Shown: one piece after another, positions 1 through 13,648 of the stretch | Layout: every line of letters starts with the position of its first letter | How positions within the stretch are numbered: position 1 is the stretch's first letter | Assembly: GCF_964340395.1 (NCBI RefSeq) | Contig: NC_135566.1 | Span: forward strand, 11,497,001-11,561,000 | Length of the DNA stretch: 64,000 bases | DNA from: Glandiceps talaboti | Taxonomy: Eukaryota; Hemichordata; Enteropneusta; Spengelidae | Direction of reading: 5' to 3' | Program-made: the position numbers and the translations under genes | The notes under the pieces: model-generated | What the model was told of the DNA's origin: nothing | The model's database searches: none | What the model saw: only the letters and a program-made list of their open reading frames with translations

Positions 1-1137
1 TCAATTCATGAACCTGTCCTAGCCATAGAATAGACTAGTGGAGGCTTTAATGCATAGTAAGGTTTTCAACTACAGTGTATACTCATATACTGATATACGT
101 GTATATATTCCATTGTATGGAAATCTTTGCAATAGAAGTAACAGTTCATTGTCTTACCTGCCATGATATGTGTCCAATACCACATCAACTATGAGTATAT
201 GAGTACTAGGTATGTGGCAGGCTACCGTGATGTTGCTGCATATGGTGGTAACATCACACCCCAGACTTGGTGGTCTACTTCATCACGTGACCATGTGTTC
301 TATAATCGAATTAACCCATGGGATTTCCAATTAAATTACAATCAATTTCACTAGAGTTTTGATCAAGTTTGACCAAGATATACACGGTCTGTCACATTTG
401 TGTGCAATTTTCGGTGGGAAATTATTAATCTGTTCAAAAATTGACAATTAACTGTGCTCAATCTTAATTGTGTTGTTCATTCAGCTAATTAAACTACTTC
501 TCTCTTCTTCTTTTTTTTTTTATAGAAATTGTCAAATCCGTAAGAACATAAAGCAGTGACATCAGTCACGTGATCACACACGCATATACCCAGATGTGTC
601 AAATTCAATCAAGATTGAATTTTCATTAATCAACGCAAAATGTACATTTCAAGAGAACAGTGTTTATTACAGCAAACGATAATTTAATAGTGTTTCCATG
701 ACAACAACTGTCGAATGTTGCCTTGGACATAAGTTACAACTTACCAAAAACCAAACCTTTGTTAATACATAAAATCTTTTTGTTGGAGCCTACGTGCACA
801 AAGCTGGAAATTTCCAACAAGATTATATATATCGGGTTTGAATGAAATATCACTACCACAGACGAAGTCGATAACTTTACGTCTACAGTTTCTACTCAAC
901 CGTATGCTTCCTTAGCTGTTAAAACAATCATCATTCGTCAAAGTATTCCATGGTTCTGACAGAACTCTACTAGATATGTGACCTATGTCATTCTGTTGAT
1001 CTATATGCTACATGTCCATTCATAACTGGTATGATGATGTTAGTGTTGTGTAATTTAATGATCTCTATGAGGTTCAGGCACACCGCGACTTACTTTGAAA
1101 TGTAATATGTGAAAGTGGCCGGAAGAGAGAATGCTAG
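1..1137. other. intergenic, no gene recognised
   Basis: AT-rich unique-looking sequence. The longest ORF (63 codons, 163-354) resembles nothing I know and has no splice or composition support. I see no RNA gene or repeat structure. Confidence 0.5.
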
Positions 1138-1155
1138 CGTGCATGCGTGCGTGCG

Positions 1156-1187
<32 letters not shown>

Positions 1188-1378
1188 TGTATGTATGTAT
1201 ATATGTATGTATGTATGTATGTATGCATGCATGTATGCATGCATGCATGCATGCATGCATGCATGTATGTATGTATGTATGTATGTATGTATGTATGTAT
1301 GTATGTATGTATGTGTGTATGTATGTGTGTATGTATGTATGTATGTATGTGTTTGCGTGCGTACGTACATGCACATAC
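1138..1378. repeat. compound TATG/GCAT tetranucleotide microsatellite
   Basis: About 240 bp of TATG units interrupted by GCAT and TGTG variants. GCATGC stretches are self-complementary, so the tract can form hairpins. All frames stay open (Tyr-Val-Cys-Met or Ile-His-Thr-Tyr repeats), which produces spurious ORFs on both strands. Confidence 0.97.
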
Positions 1379-2501
1379 GTATGTAAATGGCAGATTGCTT
1401 GTCACGCGGTGTGTTTAACTACGTGAATAGTACCAAGCAGACCAGGTAATCCAACTGACGAATTGACAAACGACCATGTCACACAAAGTAATCAGCTAGT
1501 CTGTAATGAACTCTAAGTAGGCATTACAAAGTAAGTGAAATGGACTCCATTTCCGTTCATTACAGGTTATTGAAATCAACATGCCATGATGAACACCTAT
1601 TCTTAACATCCGATGAAGGAGGTTTGTAACTGAACGGGTTTAAGACAAACGTCAGTCTAGTCATAAAGTGAAAAGCCATTAGCCTTGAAAATCCGTTGAC
1701 TGCAAATTTCGCTATATCATTATTTACCATTGCCCCCCCCCCCCAAAAAAAAATACAAGTGCGTTCAACTTTACATGTAACGAGAATGATGACTAAGTTA
1801 CCAACGTTATTCAATATAGGTGCTGAGTTAAAGTGGTCTGTAAATGCGATACGTCACGTATATCCGATTAGGCACAATGTACCAATTAGCATACCCGATG
1901 TGCAAATCGAGCGTATTGAACGAAACGATGTTACTATGGCAGCAAGATATTGTCAGATTTTTTACTCTATTGCAATACCCCCTTCCCTCACCCATCATAC
2001 GTTATTGAATCATCTTGGATTGTTATTAACAAGTCCCCGATATTACTCTAAGATCACATGATCCGTGCAGTGATGAGTTAATGGCGTTGTTGTAAATAAT
2101 TCAAATGTGTTACTATAGTAACACGGATGTTGGCACATTCCCTTTATAACCGTACTTTGAACAGTCTAGAGGCATTGGAAATGTAAATTAAAGTCAGAAA
2201 GATAGTGTGCACCATGATTTGACTAATTAAAGGCCCGTATGATAAACGATAACTTTCATCGACATCCACCATCAGGGGGCGCTATTTTTGTCATCCAATA
2301 AATGAGGGATGAGTAGGTTTAGGACACGGTGAATGATAAAATATTCTGGTCTGTGGTCACGAGATGTAACGCTAACCATAATGCTATTCGTACAGTCAAA
2401 CCTTATTCAAAAAGTTCCAGGAGAACAACAAAGTGTTACTAATATAGTCATTTTAACGGGGTAGGGTTCTGAGGTAATGAAATGTATTTCTTATATTTAT
2501 A
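1379..2501. other. intergenic, no gene recognised
   Basis: No supported gene. A C14 run followed by an A-run lies near 1733-1752. The 121-codon plus ORF (1696-2061) runs through this homopolymer and shows no recognisable protein character. Confidence 0.45.
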
Positions 2502-4606
2502 AGGGAGTGTACATTTTTAATTTCCAGGGGGAGGCCGGAGGATTTCTAATGAAGCAAGGGATTTTTATTGGTGGCCCCCCCCTACAAAAACTGGTATAAA
2601 TTATCTGGCCCCCCCCTAAGACTTCTTGTTTTTATTTCATGGCCCCCCCTGAAACCACTAACAAAAATACGCACAGATGAAACACAGATACAGCAACACA
2701 TAGATTTGCCAGCAGTTGCTACATGTATTAACTTATTCCATATTTATACTTACTTCAGAATTGAACCAGTGCACAAAGTTGTCGAATCATGGACACTCAT
2801 AAAATCACAAATAAAGACTATTATTAGTTAAATTGGCTGACAGGATGTCTACTTACAACTGAGGGGTGACAATAGACTACTGGTCTGGCTACACTTTTTC
2901 TTGGATTTTTAGCACATCACTGACATAAATAAATTAGCAAATAAATGAACAAGTATATATATATATTACTTATTTATCACAGGTTTGGAAAAAATAGTGC
3001 AAAATTGCACCATGAGGAAACTTTTTTCCATGTGAACATATTCAAATTTTAGGATTAATTTGCAGTGGTTGGTCACACAATCATTTATTATTAATTTAAA
3101 CACTTCATAAATTACACATTTTAGAAACATTTTTAATTGCAGTGCAAATGGAAAACATGTTATTTAAGATTGAAATACATATTAAGACCCTTCCTATATT
3201 ATAGTATTCATATTATCTCTACGCAAAATATAAAACACTTCTGGACTATATTTCAAGAGACTTTAGTAAACTGATGCGCTGAGGGGGGGGGGGGGCAGTA
3301 CATGTATCACTTCAAAGGGTTGAATAATATTTTTATGAATGCATGGCTTGTTATGAATACATTCCTCACCCAGCACCTGTGAATAATTTTGTGTTTAATT
3401 CAAACTCACAAAAGCTATCATATAATACTTGAACCCTACCATGGTGATAGAATGAAAATTTATTGAAACCCATTACAATATTGGTGAGCTCTATATGGAA
3501 TTTATTAGGGATTCATGTATACAAAATGGCTCAAAGTGCAGTTACTGTTCCACTACAGATTGGGTATCGCCATCTATGAACAGAATACCACATCCTATGC
3601 CAGATATGCACAACCCAGGTCATTATATGGATGTGTTTGAAACACCAAACACAAATCGAACTGTTGATGACTACCACAACCACATGCTAACTTAAAAAAG
3701 CTCTATGTTTCAAAACAATTAAATGATGAAGTTGCTATTTCTCGTTTTGCTGAGAAATATATTGTCAGTGTGAACAGTGTTAAAAACTACATTGAACTTT
3801 TGAGAAATTTGGAGAGGATGAAAAACATTAGATCCAGACATCGGTTAGAGGTACAGAAGAAAAGAGAAAACAAGAATTATAATGACTATGACTGGTTGCA
3901 GTTATTCATAAGTGGATCTCTAGAAAAACTGAACGTAAAAGAGCTACATAAATATCTAGACAAGCATAAATTGCCAAAATATAGAAAATTAAAAGGAGAA
4001 AAAGTAGACCTAATATCAACACACATACTTGGAACACCTGAATTTAGGTCAAGAAAAGTGACTGCAAATGAACTTCAAACTACAACTACAGACATCTGAT
4101 CAGTGATACAAACAGTAGTGACTCTGAAAGTGAAAATGCTATAATAGGTGTTATAGACAGTGATGATTGTTTTACTGATAACTCTGAAACTTCAAGCACG
4201 GCTGATATCTCAGACAGTGATTGTGATGAAACAAGTCCTACACAATTTCATGGGAAAGTTACCTTGAGAAGTGGCAGAGTCGCCGGTCAATTTTTGTTTC
4301 ACTGAATACAAATATTGTGATTTAATAGGTTTGTGCACTGTTTTATCATCAATCCATGTTAAATGCTACTTCTGTAGGACATTGTGCACAGTCAAGTGTT
4401 GGGTTTTGCCTATATTTTATTTTATATACATATCTGGCACTTGTCCATCCTGACATTCAGGTTTAGGTTGTTTTTTTTGTGGCCCCCCCCCCTAACAAAT
4501 AGTGAAATTTTTGTTTAGCCCCCCCTAATTTTTCTTGAGAAAAATTGGTGGCCCCCCTGAAAATCCTCCGCCCCCCCCCCCTGGAAGTTAAAACTGTACA
4601 CTCCCT
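2502..4606 (+). mobile_element. decayed DNA transposon with C-rich terminal inverted repeats
   Basis: The ends form an imperfect inverted repeat of about 45 bp. The left end (AGGGAGTGTACATTTTTAAT..., 2502-2546) matches the reverse complement of 4562-4606 (AGGGAGTGTACAGTTTTAAC...), both followed by a C/G homopolymer and GGAGGATTT. Subterminal GGCCCCCCC(C)TAA-like blocks recur at both ends (near 2572, 2609, 2641, 4481, 4519, 4550). The interior holds a broken coding region with a SAP-like motif. I could not find a clear target-site duplication (left flank ATTTATA, right flank AATGATA), so the superfamily is not assigned. The internal coding could also be a captured host gene. Confidence 0.72.
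3450..4306 (+). pseudogene. frameshifted transposon protein with SAP-like motif
   Basis: Three collinear open stretches in different frames read as one broken gene. The first (to 3698) is His/Cys/Pro-rich, with HYNIGELYMEFIRD and a CSYC pair. After a shift near 3690 the next (to 4099) contains FAEKYIV and a SAP-like helix pair, EKLNVKELHKYLDKHKLP followed by KGEKVDLI. After a second shift near 4085 a Ser/Asp/Glu-rich acidic tail runs to GKVTLRSGRVAGQFLFH and a stop at 4304-4306. SAP motifs bind DNA. The acidic tail and basic terminus look like the C-terminal part of uncharacterised transposon proteins of marine invertebrates, but that parallel is from memory. No complete catalytic domain is visible. 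Confidence 0.55.
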
Positions 4607-6475
4607 AATGATATGTGATTGGCAATGTTAACATCAAAAAAATGATAGGCTTTGTTTAACACAATTATTTGATTTTAATTGAAAGTGACAACTATTATTG
4701 TATCTTTCAGTTTATGACAAAAAGAACTTCTACGAAGCAGTAATTAAGTGTAACATGGTTATAAAACAATTTAATGCAATGAGTTCACCTCTTGTCTTTT
4801 CTTTAAACAAATAGTTATTAGTACAACGACAACAATAGATAGGTACATACTGAATAATTGAAACTGTCCTCATATTTACTCTTGATAAACCGTGACACTT
4901 TAATAGATAAATGTAAAGATTTTTGAAAGAAGTTGAACTAAATGATGACTTGGACTTTATCAGTACTGGATACCTGTGTATACACTTTTATATATTCATA
5001 CGTGTCACACTATGTAACTAAACGACTCAGGCAACTTCCCATCATTCAATATCAGTATTATCATATTCAGACTCAGTTCCGATCTGTTTGTTCTCCCGTA
5101 TACACCTGAGTCTCTATTCATTTTGGGTCTGTTTCTCTGCTATCCATAAGGTTGAGATGATCGTCCACACGCCAATTTTAGTTTATTCCATTTCTGATCC
5201 ATTTCTCAATAAAACAACTTAACGTTTGCGGTTTTTGATTGACTTTATCATTGAATTTGTGGTTACATGGCTATTGGTGACTTTCAAAAGTGATCTCTAG
5301 CTTTTTTTTGTTTACCAAAAGTGGCATCGTTTTGGTATTTTCACTTTGAATGTAGTACTAGAAGACAACACTGAACAGTTAACATATTCATCCTTTCGTA
5401 GTATATCGTAGTCACAGATCGAACCAGTCCAGTGGACAGGCTACGAACAGTACAAATTCCGTCGCCAGCCTAAATGGCGGGTAGTAATGCATATCGTCAA
5501 GAACATACTAGTAGTTTGTGTGCTTAAAAATCCCATCCTGTATTCGGGGTTCATCAATTCCTTTCTGCTCTAAACACTAAACGTCATGGTGCATGCATGC
5601 ATGTACAACATTAAATGTAACATCACTTTATACAATCATGATTGCACACAGAACTGAATAGTTTGTAAAGTACTTAAATGTCTTTCATATTTGTAGATAC
5701 TTATATTTGTCTTGCTACATGTGACGTCATATTTAGCAATAGGTAGAAATCACGTCACTTATTCAGCTATGATATAAAATTACATTATGACATAAATGCG
5801 GAAATCAAGAATTCGAAAAACGCCATATCAGTTACCATACGTGTGAGTGCATACACAAATCCGGCTGTGACGTCTTATTGATTTATTTGCCTGTATTGTA
5901 GTTGCAAAATAATCGATAACTATCACAATTCTCCCTACCATCAAGGCAAATGGAATTTGGAGAAAGGTTCGACCATTAAATTGATTAAATAAGCAAACAC
6001 CACGTTTCCTCTACATGACCGTCATCGTTCAAAGCCTACCAGTAAACATCGTCTTTTATGCTAAAACCTTGTTACAAAATGCAATGTTTATCTTTCTTTA
6101 TTAACGTTTTGCCATCAAACGAGAAGTTGACTGATAACATTTAATGAAAGGTAACATTGAATGATAAGTTTTGTTGAATTATCAATTTGTGCATTTTCTG
6201 TGGCTGAACCATTCACTGGATTGAGAAGAGTTATGTGTCATCTCCGTCGTTTCGCACTGGTTGCACTAACTATGGTATATCCTTTTGCCTTCCAAGCCCA
6301 CGTCATCGGTAATGGTCTAGTGTACCAAAGGAATTATTTGTTTCAACAAAGAACACAAGGGGAAAGACAAAATGTATTTTCTTAATACGTAATTTCTGTT
6401 TCTGAAATAAACATTCGTTCCGTACGACTTAACATATGGTGTAAGTCTGTATACAGTATGACGTTTGTGTGGAGT
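4607..6475. other. intergenic, no gene recognised
   Basis: No supported coding sequence. Positions 4640-4990 are homologous in inverted orientation to 19430-19770 (listed separately). The rest shows nothing distinctive. Confidence 0.45.
4640..4990 (+). repeat. inverted homologous block, copy 1
   Basis: Reads collinearly with the reverse complement of 19430-19770. Shared landmarks in order are TTTTAATTgAAAGTGACAA, TTTATGACAAAAA, GTACAACGACAACAaTAGA, TAGGTACATACTGAATaATT, GAAACTGTC and ACTTGATAAAC. Similarity is high with small indels. It is either a dispersed repeat family or an ancient inverted duplication. Confidence 0.7.
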
Positions 6476-6790
6476 CATGATGGGCGAATGTTTAGCGTCA
6501 GTTCGGAATCGGCAGGTTGCATGTTCGAGTTCCATCACTGCCGTTTGCTTCTGAATGGCTAAAGTCCTTGGGCAAGATTTGAACCACTACTGTGCCTCAG
6601 TCAACCCAGCTGTATAAGTGGGGATCTGGTAGGATAGAGGTTGCAATGTGAATGCTTTAATACTATGCACTTATAAAGGCTGCAATGGATTGTATGCTTC
6701 CAAGGGAGTTGAGGAAGTATAAAGGACCGTTGTGATCCGTGCCAGGGGTAATAATTGTAAACGCTTTGAGCACAAAGTGGAAATTAAAAA
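6476..6790 (+). mobile_element. tRNA-derived SINE
   Basis: A tRNA-like head with a B-box-like ATGTTCGAGTTCC (6521-6533) is followed by a conserved metazoan SINE body (CTTGGGCAAGATTTGAACC, TGCCTCAGTCAACCCAGCTG, TAAGTGGGGATCTGG) and a tail (GTGCCAGGGGTAATAATTGT). It ends before an A-rich stretch near 6790. The tail region recurs at 13797-13905. The body matches a SINE type I remember from several marine invertebrate genomes; the family name is not assigned. Confidence 0.75.
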
Positions 6791-8412
6791 AAAGATTACA
6801 TTATTAAATTTATTGTTGTCAGCCGTCATACGTCGCTTTAAAGTAGTACTACAAAACAGTTTTGTATTCGAATTGTTTATTCCTTGTCACTACCACATAT
6901 ACTTGGTTGTCTGGAGTGAAAATCCGTCCACATATCATTATGTCCACTCAAATAGGCAAGTCTGTAGGCTGTATCTTTCCAATGTAACTTATAATAAATT
7001 CAACCATCAACTGAATCTCCTGATTATATTTATACAGGCATTACGTACCATATGTATATAAATGTTTGTATACATGTTGCTACTTGAAAAAAAATCCCCA
7101 AAATGAAACAAAATAGATATAGAACAAGTTGGTGCTTGAAACCACATTAATTGCAAAAAAAAACCCAGACATATATGTGTAAACAGTTTGTATTTACAGG
7201 AAGCCATTTGTAAGCAAACCGTGACACGCAAGTCATCACTTTTAATCACAAGTAAACAAAGCAATAGAACTATGCATACACGGTGGTGTTTCAATTGATT
7301 AGAAAGTGAGGAGACATGTAAACTGGACTAGGTGTATGTTTTAGTCATACCGTAGCACCTCTGTATATACGGATCTGTGTATGCAAGACACATATCATAT
7401 AGCCTCTGACATTGTGTAGCCTTTTCTGTCGTGTATAAGGTCTAATATCGAATGCACGAACGTGACTAACTATTCAACATTCCGAATAAATATAGTTAAA
7501 TATTCGATAGTTGTTGCCATAGAAACGCTAATTGTATAAATCATCAACTCACACAATTTCATTTATCACCCAATAATGTATTGAATGCCATTTTCCTGAA
7601 ATATACCATTTACGTTGATTGATTAAATCTAAATATTGTCCGATTGGACTTGGGCCGTTATTGACTTTGAGATGCGTTCATGGTCACATGACTTTATAAC
7701 TGAGGGTGCCCTGAGCTGATTTGTAGGTATTTGCAGGTTTCTGACAGTAGGTAGTACATACTGCTAGTGCACGATTCACAGTTCATGGCTTTATCTAGCA
7801 CATTTGATACCTATTCTATCCAACTGATGTTTGTCTTGAACACTTTTATTTGTAAAACTATCAAGTCAATATCATCATCAGTTGAATACATACCGGATAT
7901 GACGATTAAGCTTCTTTCTTGTAGATAGTCTTCGTGTACTTAATATTAATACTTGTATATATAATTTGGGAGATATTTTTTGACTGTTCACGTGATACAT
8001 GAGATAAGTGAAATGGGTGTAATTGACATTTGCTAAGAAGCTGATAAGTGACTACTTGATAATAGTTTCTGTGCAAATGGTACACTAGAAACCTTTCTCT
8101 TCGTGTCTAACTACAAGTTCACTCTTACATCTGTTTTCAGATTGGTTGCTGGCTTTGTCTAAATTGCGATTCTATTCCCCTATGTCAATTTATGTAAATT
8201 GGTACCTCAATCACGATAAATTTGGTAGCATTTAAAAGTTAATATTAAGTCAGTTCGACAATTATTATCATAGTACATAAAGTTGAATATCAAACAACGG
8301 TGTTTGTTAAGTACTGTTAATTAATTTGTTAAGCCAGGCATAGATTTTTTGTTATACGTTATGTAACGAGATTAGATTGTAAAAGTTAAATAGGGGAGGT
8401 TTATGTATTTGC
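6791..8412. other. intergenic, no gene recognised
   Basis: AT-rich DNA without supported genes. The 95-codon minus ORF at 7007-7294 is isolated and resembles nothing known. Confidence 0.45.
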
Positions 8413-8547
8413 TACTCTAGTTCCAATGCGATCCGTATTACGATTTACAACACGTTTAGCTTTCATACATCACCGCTAGTCTAGTTCCAATTGTGATGTT
8501 TGAAAGATAAACGTAGTGTAAATCGTAACAATACTGGAACTAGACTA
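8413..8547. mobile_element. small hairpin DNA transposon (MITE), 9-bp TSD
   Basis: The ends are TACTCTAGTTCC (left) and GGAACTAGACTA (right), with divergent arms of about 55 bp (8416-8473 and 8493-8544) around a short loop that holds another TCTAGTTCCAA. The flanks TGTATTTGC (8404-8412) and TGAATTTGC (8548-8556) match at 8 of 9 positions. A 9-bp target duplication with long inverted repeats is typical of Mutator-like (MULE) non-autonomous elements. It carries no coding sequence. Confidence 0.75.
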
Positions 8548-8556
8548 TGAATTTGC

Positions 8557-10429
8557 CGAATACTCCCTCCAAAACACCATAGATTCAAATAACATCTATT
8601 TCAACAACCAAATTTACTATTGGGGTTTACACCATAACTAGGTTGGATGGTATTACATGGGTCTCTTGTTTTCAAAAAGATGATTTAGTTAAATCAAATG
8701 ACAATTTCTGGAATATATCCAGATTTCGTTTATATATTTGTTCAATATTACAGTACACCACATACGGTTGGATTATACATAACATGAACAATTTTATGAT
8801 ATCAATAGTTGCAAGACATGGCTAGGTGTGCGTAGTCAGTCCAGTTGTTTCACAAACAGGCGATTTGTACAAGCCTTAGGTGGGCCTATGCGGGATTACG
8901 TTAGATAGCTTGATTTGTTAATGTCATTTAGAAGCAAAGATGGAATTTATCCTTTACATGACAGACAAGCTGACTTTTTACTGGGTTACGTAACGAGAAT
9001 AAAAATTGGCCATATGTTGACGTGTTCTTCATAGTAATGTTAGTATGATATAACATTATAACGTGGGCCCGGTACTTCAAATATATCGCAGTGGGATACT
9101 TTTTTTAATGCTGTACTTATGAGTAAAATACAAATCGTACATTTAAAAAAAATCACCAAATACCCTAGGGTTACATATACAATTTATTTGTATTAATTGT
9201 ATACAAACAGATATATAAGTCAAGTAGGGATGTTCTTATGAGTAGAAACGACCGATTTGCGCTAGACATGGGTAATTACATGGTTTGTCGGCACTTGAGA
9301 CTATGTCAAAATTAATTAGATAGATTATTTGATATGTGTATCCTGGTGTCCCTGGTGAGATTGATAATAAATACATATTGTTGGCATCATTACAACACGT
9401 ACACACACAGGGATGATTGTAATGAGACAAATTATGGTAACGGATGGTACATGGTAAACTCTTAATACAATATATCATACAGAATAACATCAGCTCTTTA
9501 CATACACAGATAAATAAAAAAGAATTTTATATTTAGACTCCCCATGGTGTTATATCGCTATGTATTGATGCCCCCTAGCCTTAATACGAAATGACGGCAA
9601 AGCTTTTCATTGTCTGTTATTTTACTGTCATGAAATTTACCTAGATATGGAAAGGATACTAAGAACACATGTGTCCAAAGCCATAAAAAACTAGTATGCT
9701 GTTACTACGTAGTTGTCGGAAATAATGATAGATTGAAGTTCGTGCTTACTGTTAGCTATTTGAACTGTGATCCATCTCGTCTCAACTGCACAATCTATCT
9801 TGGGCAGAAAGACATCTGAAACGTTTTGTTTTTTTTAAAGAGAGAAGCAAAAGTATATATATACAGATGAAAATTGATTGAACCAATTATGATTCAGCTA
9901 CTTATAGTTCTTTTACTAACGACCCTCACCTAGAACCAGATGGCATGATTATTTCCCTAAATATTCGAAATGTTAAGGAATTCAGAGAGTGTAAGTTTAA
10001 ACACTGAAATTACAAATCAGAAACGTATATTAAAATGTTTGACTATCACTTTCTTCGTCACTAGCATTGTGATACTGAAATGTCATTTGTATGAGAGGAA
10101 AATGCAGTGTTTGAAATATGTGTTAGTTGACATCCTTAAGGTAACGCCACACTAGGTTCTCATGAACATTACGGGTATGAAATGAGAATCTAATGTCTTT
10201 TATATTCATACTTACTGCGAAGTTAAGTACGTAAGAAAGAGTAGGGCAGCTACACAACTCCCTGTTGACTTTTTTAAAAATTTTATTTGCATTGCATCAA
10301 GCAAAAGTGTTTTAGCCTAAATTTCAATTATTTACTTGTTTCACCGTAATATGAGTATTCCGAAAATAAAAGACACACTGTGTTTCTTCTTTAAAACCTT
10401 TACTATTAGATATTATATCCAACATTTTC
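8557..10429. other. intergenic, no gene recognised
   Basis: No supported gene or RNA. Only short ORFs of 60-84 codons without recognisable features. Confidence 0.45.
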
Positions 10430-10560
10430 TTAGTTACGAGTGACCTAGGGGGCCTTGTCACTACGAGTCAGTAGATGAATAGTGGCAATCTCCTTAGGTC
10501 ACAACTATTTTCGGGATGTGTGAATGAAGAAAGAAATTCGGGAATAGTATAAATATACTT
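10430..10560. repeat. hairpin repeat family, copy 1
   Basis: Contains GAGTGACCTAGGGGG and CTCCTTAGGTCAC in inverted orientation, then GAAGAAAGAAATTCGGGAATA. The same architecture recurs at 44140-44270 (GTGACCTAAGGGG, CCCCTTAGCTCAC, GAAGAAAAATATTGGGGAATA). Probably a non-autonomous mobile element; exact ends are not resolved. Confidence 0.55.
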
Positions 10561-12719
10561 CCTAAAGCATAATTTTATCGTACTTTTTTTTTTAAAAGTC
10601 CTTCACTTTCGATATGAAACAGAATCACACTGAAAACAGATTAAACAGAGTGTAATTAATATTCCTGATAAGCTAGGGTGTTATATCACAATCATCCACA
10701 GGCTAGGGACCCTTGTGATTATTTGTCCAATCGGTTTGCACACAAGTAGAGACACTCCAGTGATATACTTCCAATCATAGCAGTAACTGAGCTAGGGAGC
10801 TGTCGTCAACGTTGGCACTCAGAGATTTGCATTGTGGATTTCGGTTATCTCGTAACGACATTTACTGGGATTGCAGTTGGGGGAAGAATATCCTCGGAAC
10901 TAAAGAATGAACAGTTTATGAAACGTAAGCGTTTTGTCTTTCAATTTTCATGGTTAGAATAGTTATTGGCATCGTTAACATTGCTATGAAATCGCATAGA
11001 TTTGATGCATTTTATCACAGAAGTTCAAGTCATTAGACACATATGAAACATATACATATGGTATGTTTAACCTTTCGAATTTATTTATGATAGTGGTTCG
11101 ATTGCAAGGTCATTATTAATCCCCATCTACTGTTTACCACACATGTGCCTGCATGGTAAGCAAAGTATACAGTCAGTCATCAAATGAAAGAAGTGAATAA
11201 CATATGGTGCGCTAGTATTGTATATTAACTTGAAAGAGCAAATTGTACACTGAACAAAAAAGTGATTGAATGGTACAATGCCTGTAACATACCAACGTAC
11301 TAAAATGTTGATGGATATGTTTGTCTTTTATATTAATATGTCAGTATTTCGTGTGTAAAGTACCCAAATAAGGGATATATTTGTTTCAACTTGGAGTTAA
11401 GAATGGAATGCACCAAATGTTCATGGCTGTATAATGCTATTGATTTCATACACATCAGCTGTGTTAGAAACTACACATTTGTATCACTCAGTGATTATTT
11501 GCCATTTGAACATTGAAATCCAAACGTTAACCAAATAGACTTTGAGCTAAATGAACAATATGATTGTGTATAAATGTGTAAATAGTTCATTTTTGTAATT
11601 TTTCTAGTGTGTCATAAAAATATTGGAAAGCTGTTAATATTTTTCGTTATAGTTCACAAGAAATCGTGGCATGTCTTTCGGATATTGTAGTAATTATTTT
11701 GTGCTGTTATAAATATATATAAGATATATAAGAAGACATACCTGATAAAACTTTTATACTCAGTAACTGCATATTTTGGTGTACAAAAACATGATTATTA
11801 ATCATTGTACGAGTGTTTTATTGGTTAAACTGTTTAAAAGCATCTATAATTCATAATTACTGAAGCAATATCATTTTAGTTCTTATAATTACAAAGTTGG
11901 TGAGTCTACTGTGTTACGTATCATACTATTACTAATAAAAATACTTCATCCTGGTACTGCCATGGATACATTTTGGTATGACATCTTCTGGTTGTTCCTA
12001 GATTCTATACTGTTGTCACGAATACGAATTTTAAAAATTACATTAACGACTGTGTATTCTAAAAAACTAGAAGTACTCTATGCACCAAACAAACAAACAA
12101 ACAAACAAACAAACAAACCCAACTGATTGAATGAATGTAGCCAATCAATTGAATTAAATGTAAGAACCCCAAATACTGTACACAAAAGTAGCACCACAAT
12201 TGTGCTGATGACGTCATCCTGGCCACCTTCAGAGTCTCAACAAAGTCATTTACGTTTTCATTTAATTTACCATATTTGAGTTGCCGTGTGTACAATCTGA
12301 CTCATCACATGCATTTTACGTCACAAATGACCCGTGTTTATCCATATCAGTATATCTAAAGTGTCTTCATTTGTGTAGCATAGTATACCAAATCTGCAAA
12401 GTGGTAAGTTTGAATTGTTTAATAATAAAGTATAGTCGAACTCAATTTATCTAACTGCATTGATTTGTATCAAGTAATATGATCGCCTAATTGAATTATT
12501 GCAATTTAATCAATAATACAGGGTAATGGAAAAGGTACAAAACAAATACTAGTAGTTTGAATCTATTAATACCATCCCCAATCAATTAATCTCCAATGAA
12601 ACTGTTTGTAAACTAGTTTTATATTATTAAAATGAAAAAAGGTTAAAACTGTCCGTAAATTTGTAAACCTCTAAATGTACTGTATATGCCACGACTCCAG
12701 AAATATATCTCCCATAGGG
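10561..12719. other. intergenic, no gene recognised
   Basis: No supported gene. A short CAAA microsatellite lies near 12085-12119. Confidence 0.45.
12085..12119. repeat. (CAAA)n microsatellite
   Basis: About seven to eight CAAA units in tandem. Confidence 0.9.
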
Positions 12720-13648
12720 GTGGTAGTGGATTGATGGATTCATCGTTGCATGTTCACAGGCTGCGACAGTAATATGGATTACAATCAACGACGAATCTCT
12801 CTCTGTGTCCCTCAACACAAGAGAAGTTATTTAAAATTTGCCTACACCCGTTGTAAAAGAACAGACTTCTAAGTAGAGATCCTTGTGATTGAAATGGGTT
12901 AAGAGTGTTTGCTTAGTACCGCACATGTGTTGACTTGTCATCTTTACGAATGTGTATTTGTTAATGTACTAATGGCACATATTGGTATGAGCAATTACCA
13001 GAACACCATTACACGGTAAATGAATCCGTCAAACGAAAGTAATACATTAATTTATACAAACAGTCAAGTACAGTATTCGAAGGATGTCATACATTAGAGT
13101 TGATAGTCTCCCTTGGGAAGAAATATCCACTATCTATTGATGTGCATTTCCGATAATTGTTTGACGAAATAACTATTACAACACTATCAGTTAAAATAAT
13201 TGAATACATGTTATCTGAGACTCTGCTATTTGTCTGTCAAATATTATTTAATATAGCCAATTAGTCATGACAACAAACTGTAATTAAATCATATTTCACA
13301 TGAGATGAGAAGTTATGCAACATAGGCCACGCCCCTTTAACTCACTGAACATCGTCAATGGTGGAGGAATACAGACGGGGTGTAATGACTGTTCTGTTTA
13401 CTACCATTGTGGCGTGTAGTTGACAGAGTAAAGTTTAATTTGCTACCGTAATTGTAAGTGTAAATAATGATGGCAACTAACCTCGAATCAGTTTGGTATA
13501 TTTTAATAGTATAAAAGTTTTCTAACGTGCATGTGTCTCTTTCGGTTGCAGAAGACATCGACTCTTTAAACTCACCTGCAATGGACATGAGACACGGTCA
13601 TCGCTTGTGAAAGTATTTCAGAAATTTAAAGGTATGGCTGTAAATTAG

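Noticed and set aside
1055-1426. Overlapping ORFs on both strands through the TATG array
   Set aside because: All frames are open because the tetranucleotide has no stop; the peptides are pure 4-residue repeats.
7007-7294. 95-codon minus ORF
   Set aside because: No recognisable domain, homologous partner or splice context; AT-rich DNA gives such ORFs by chance.
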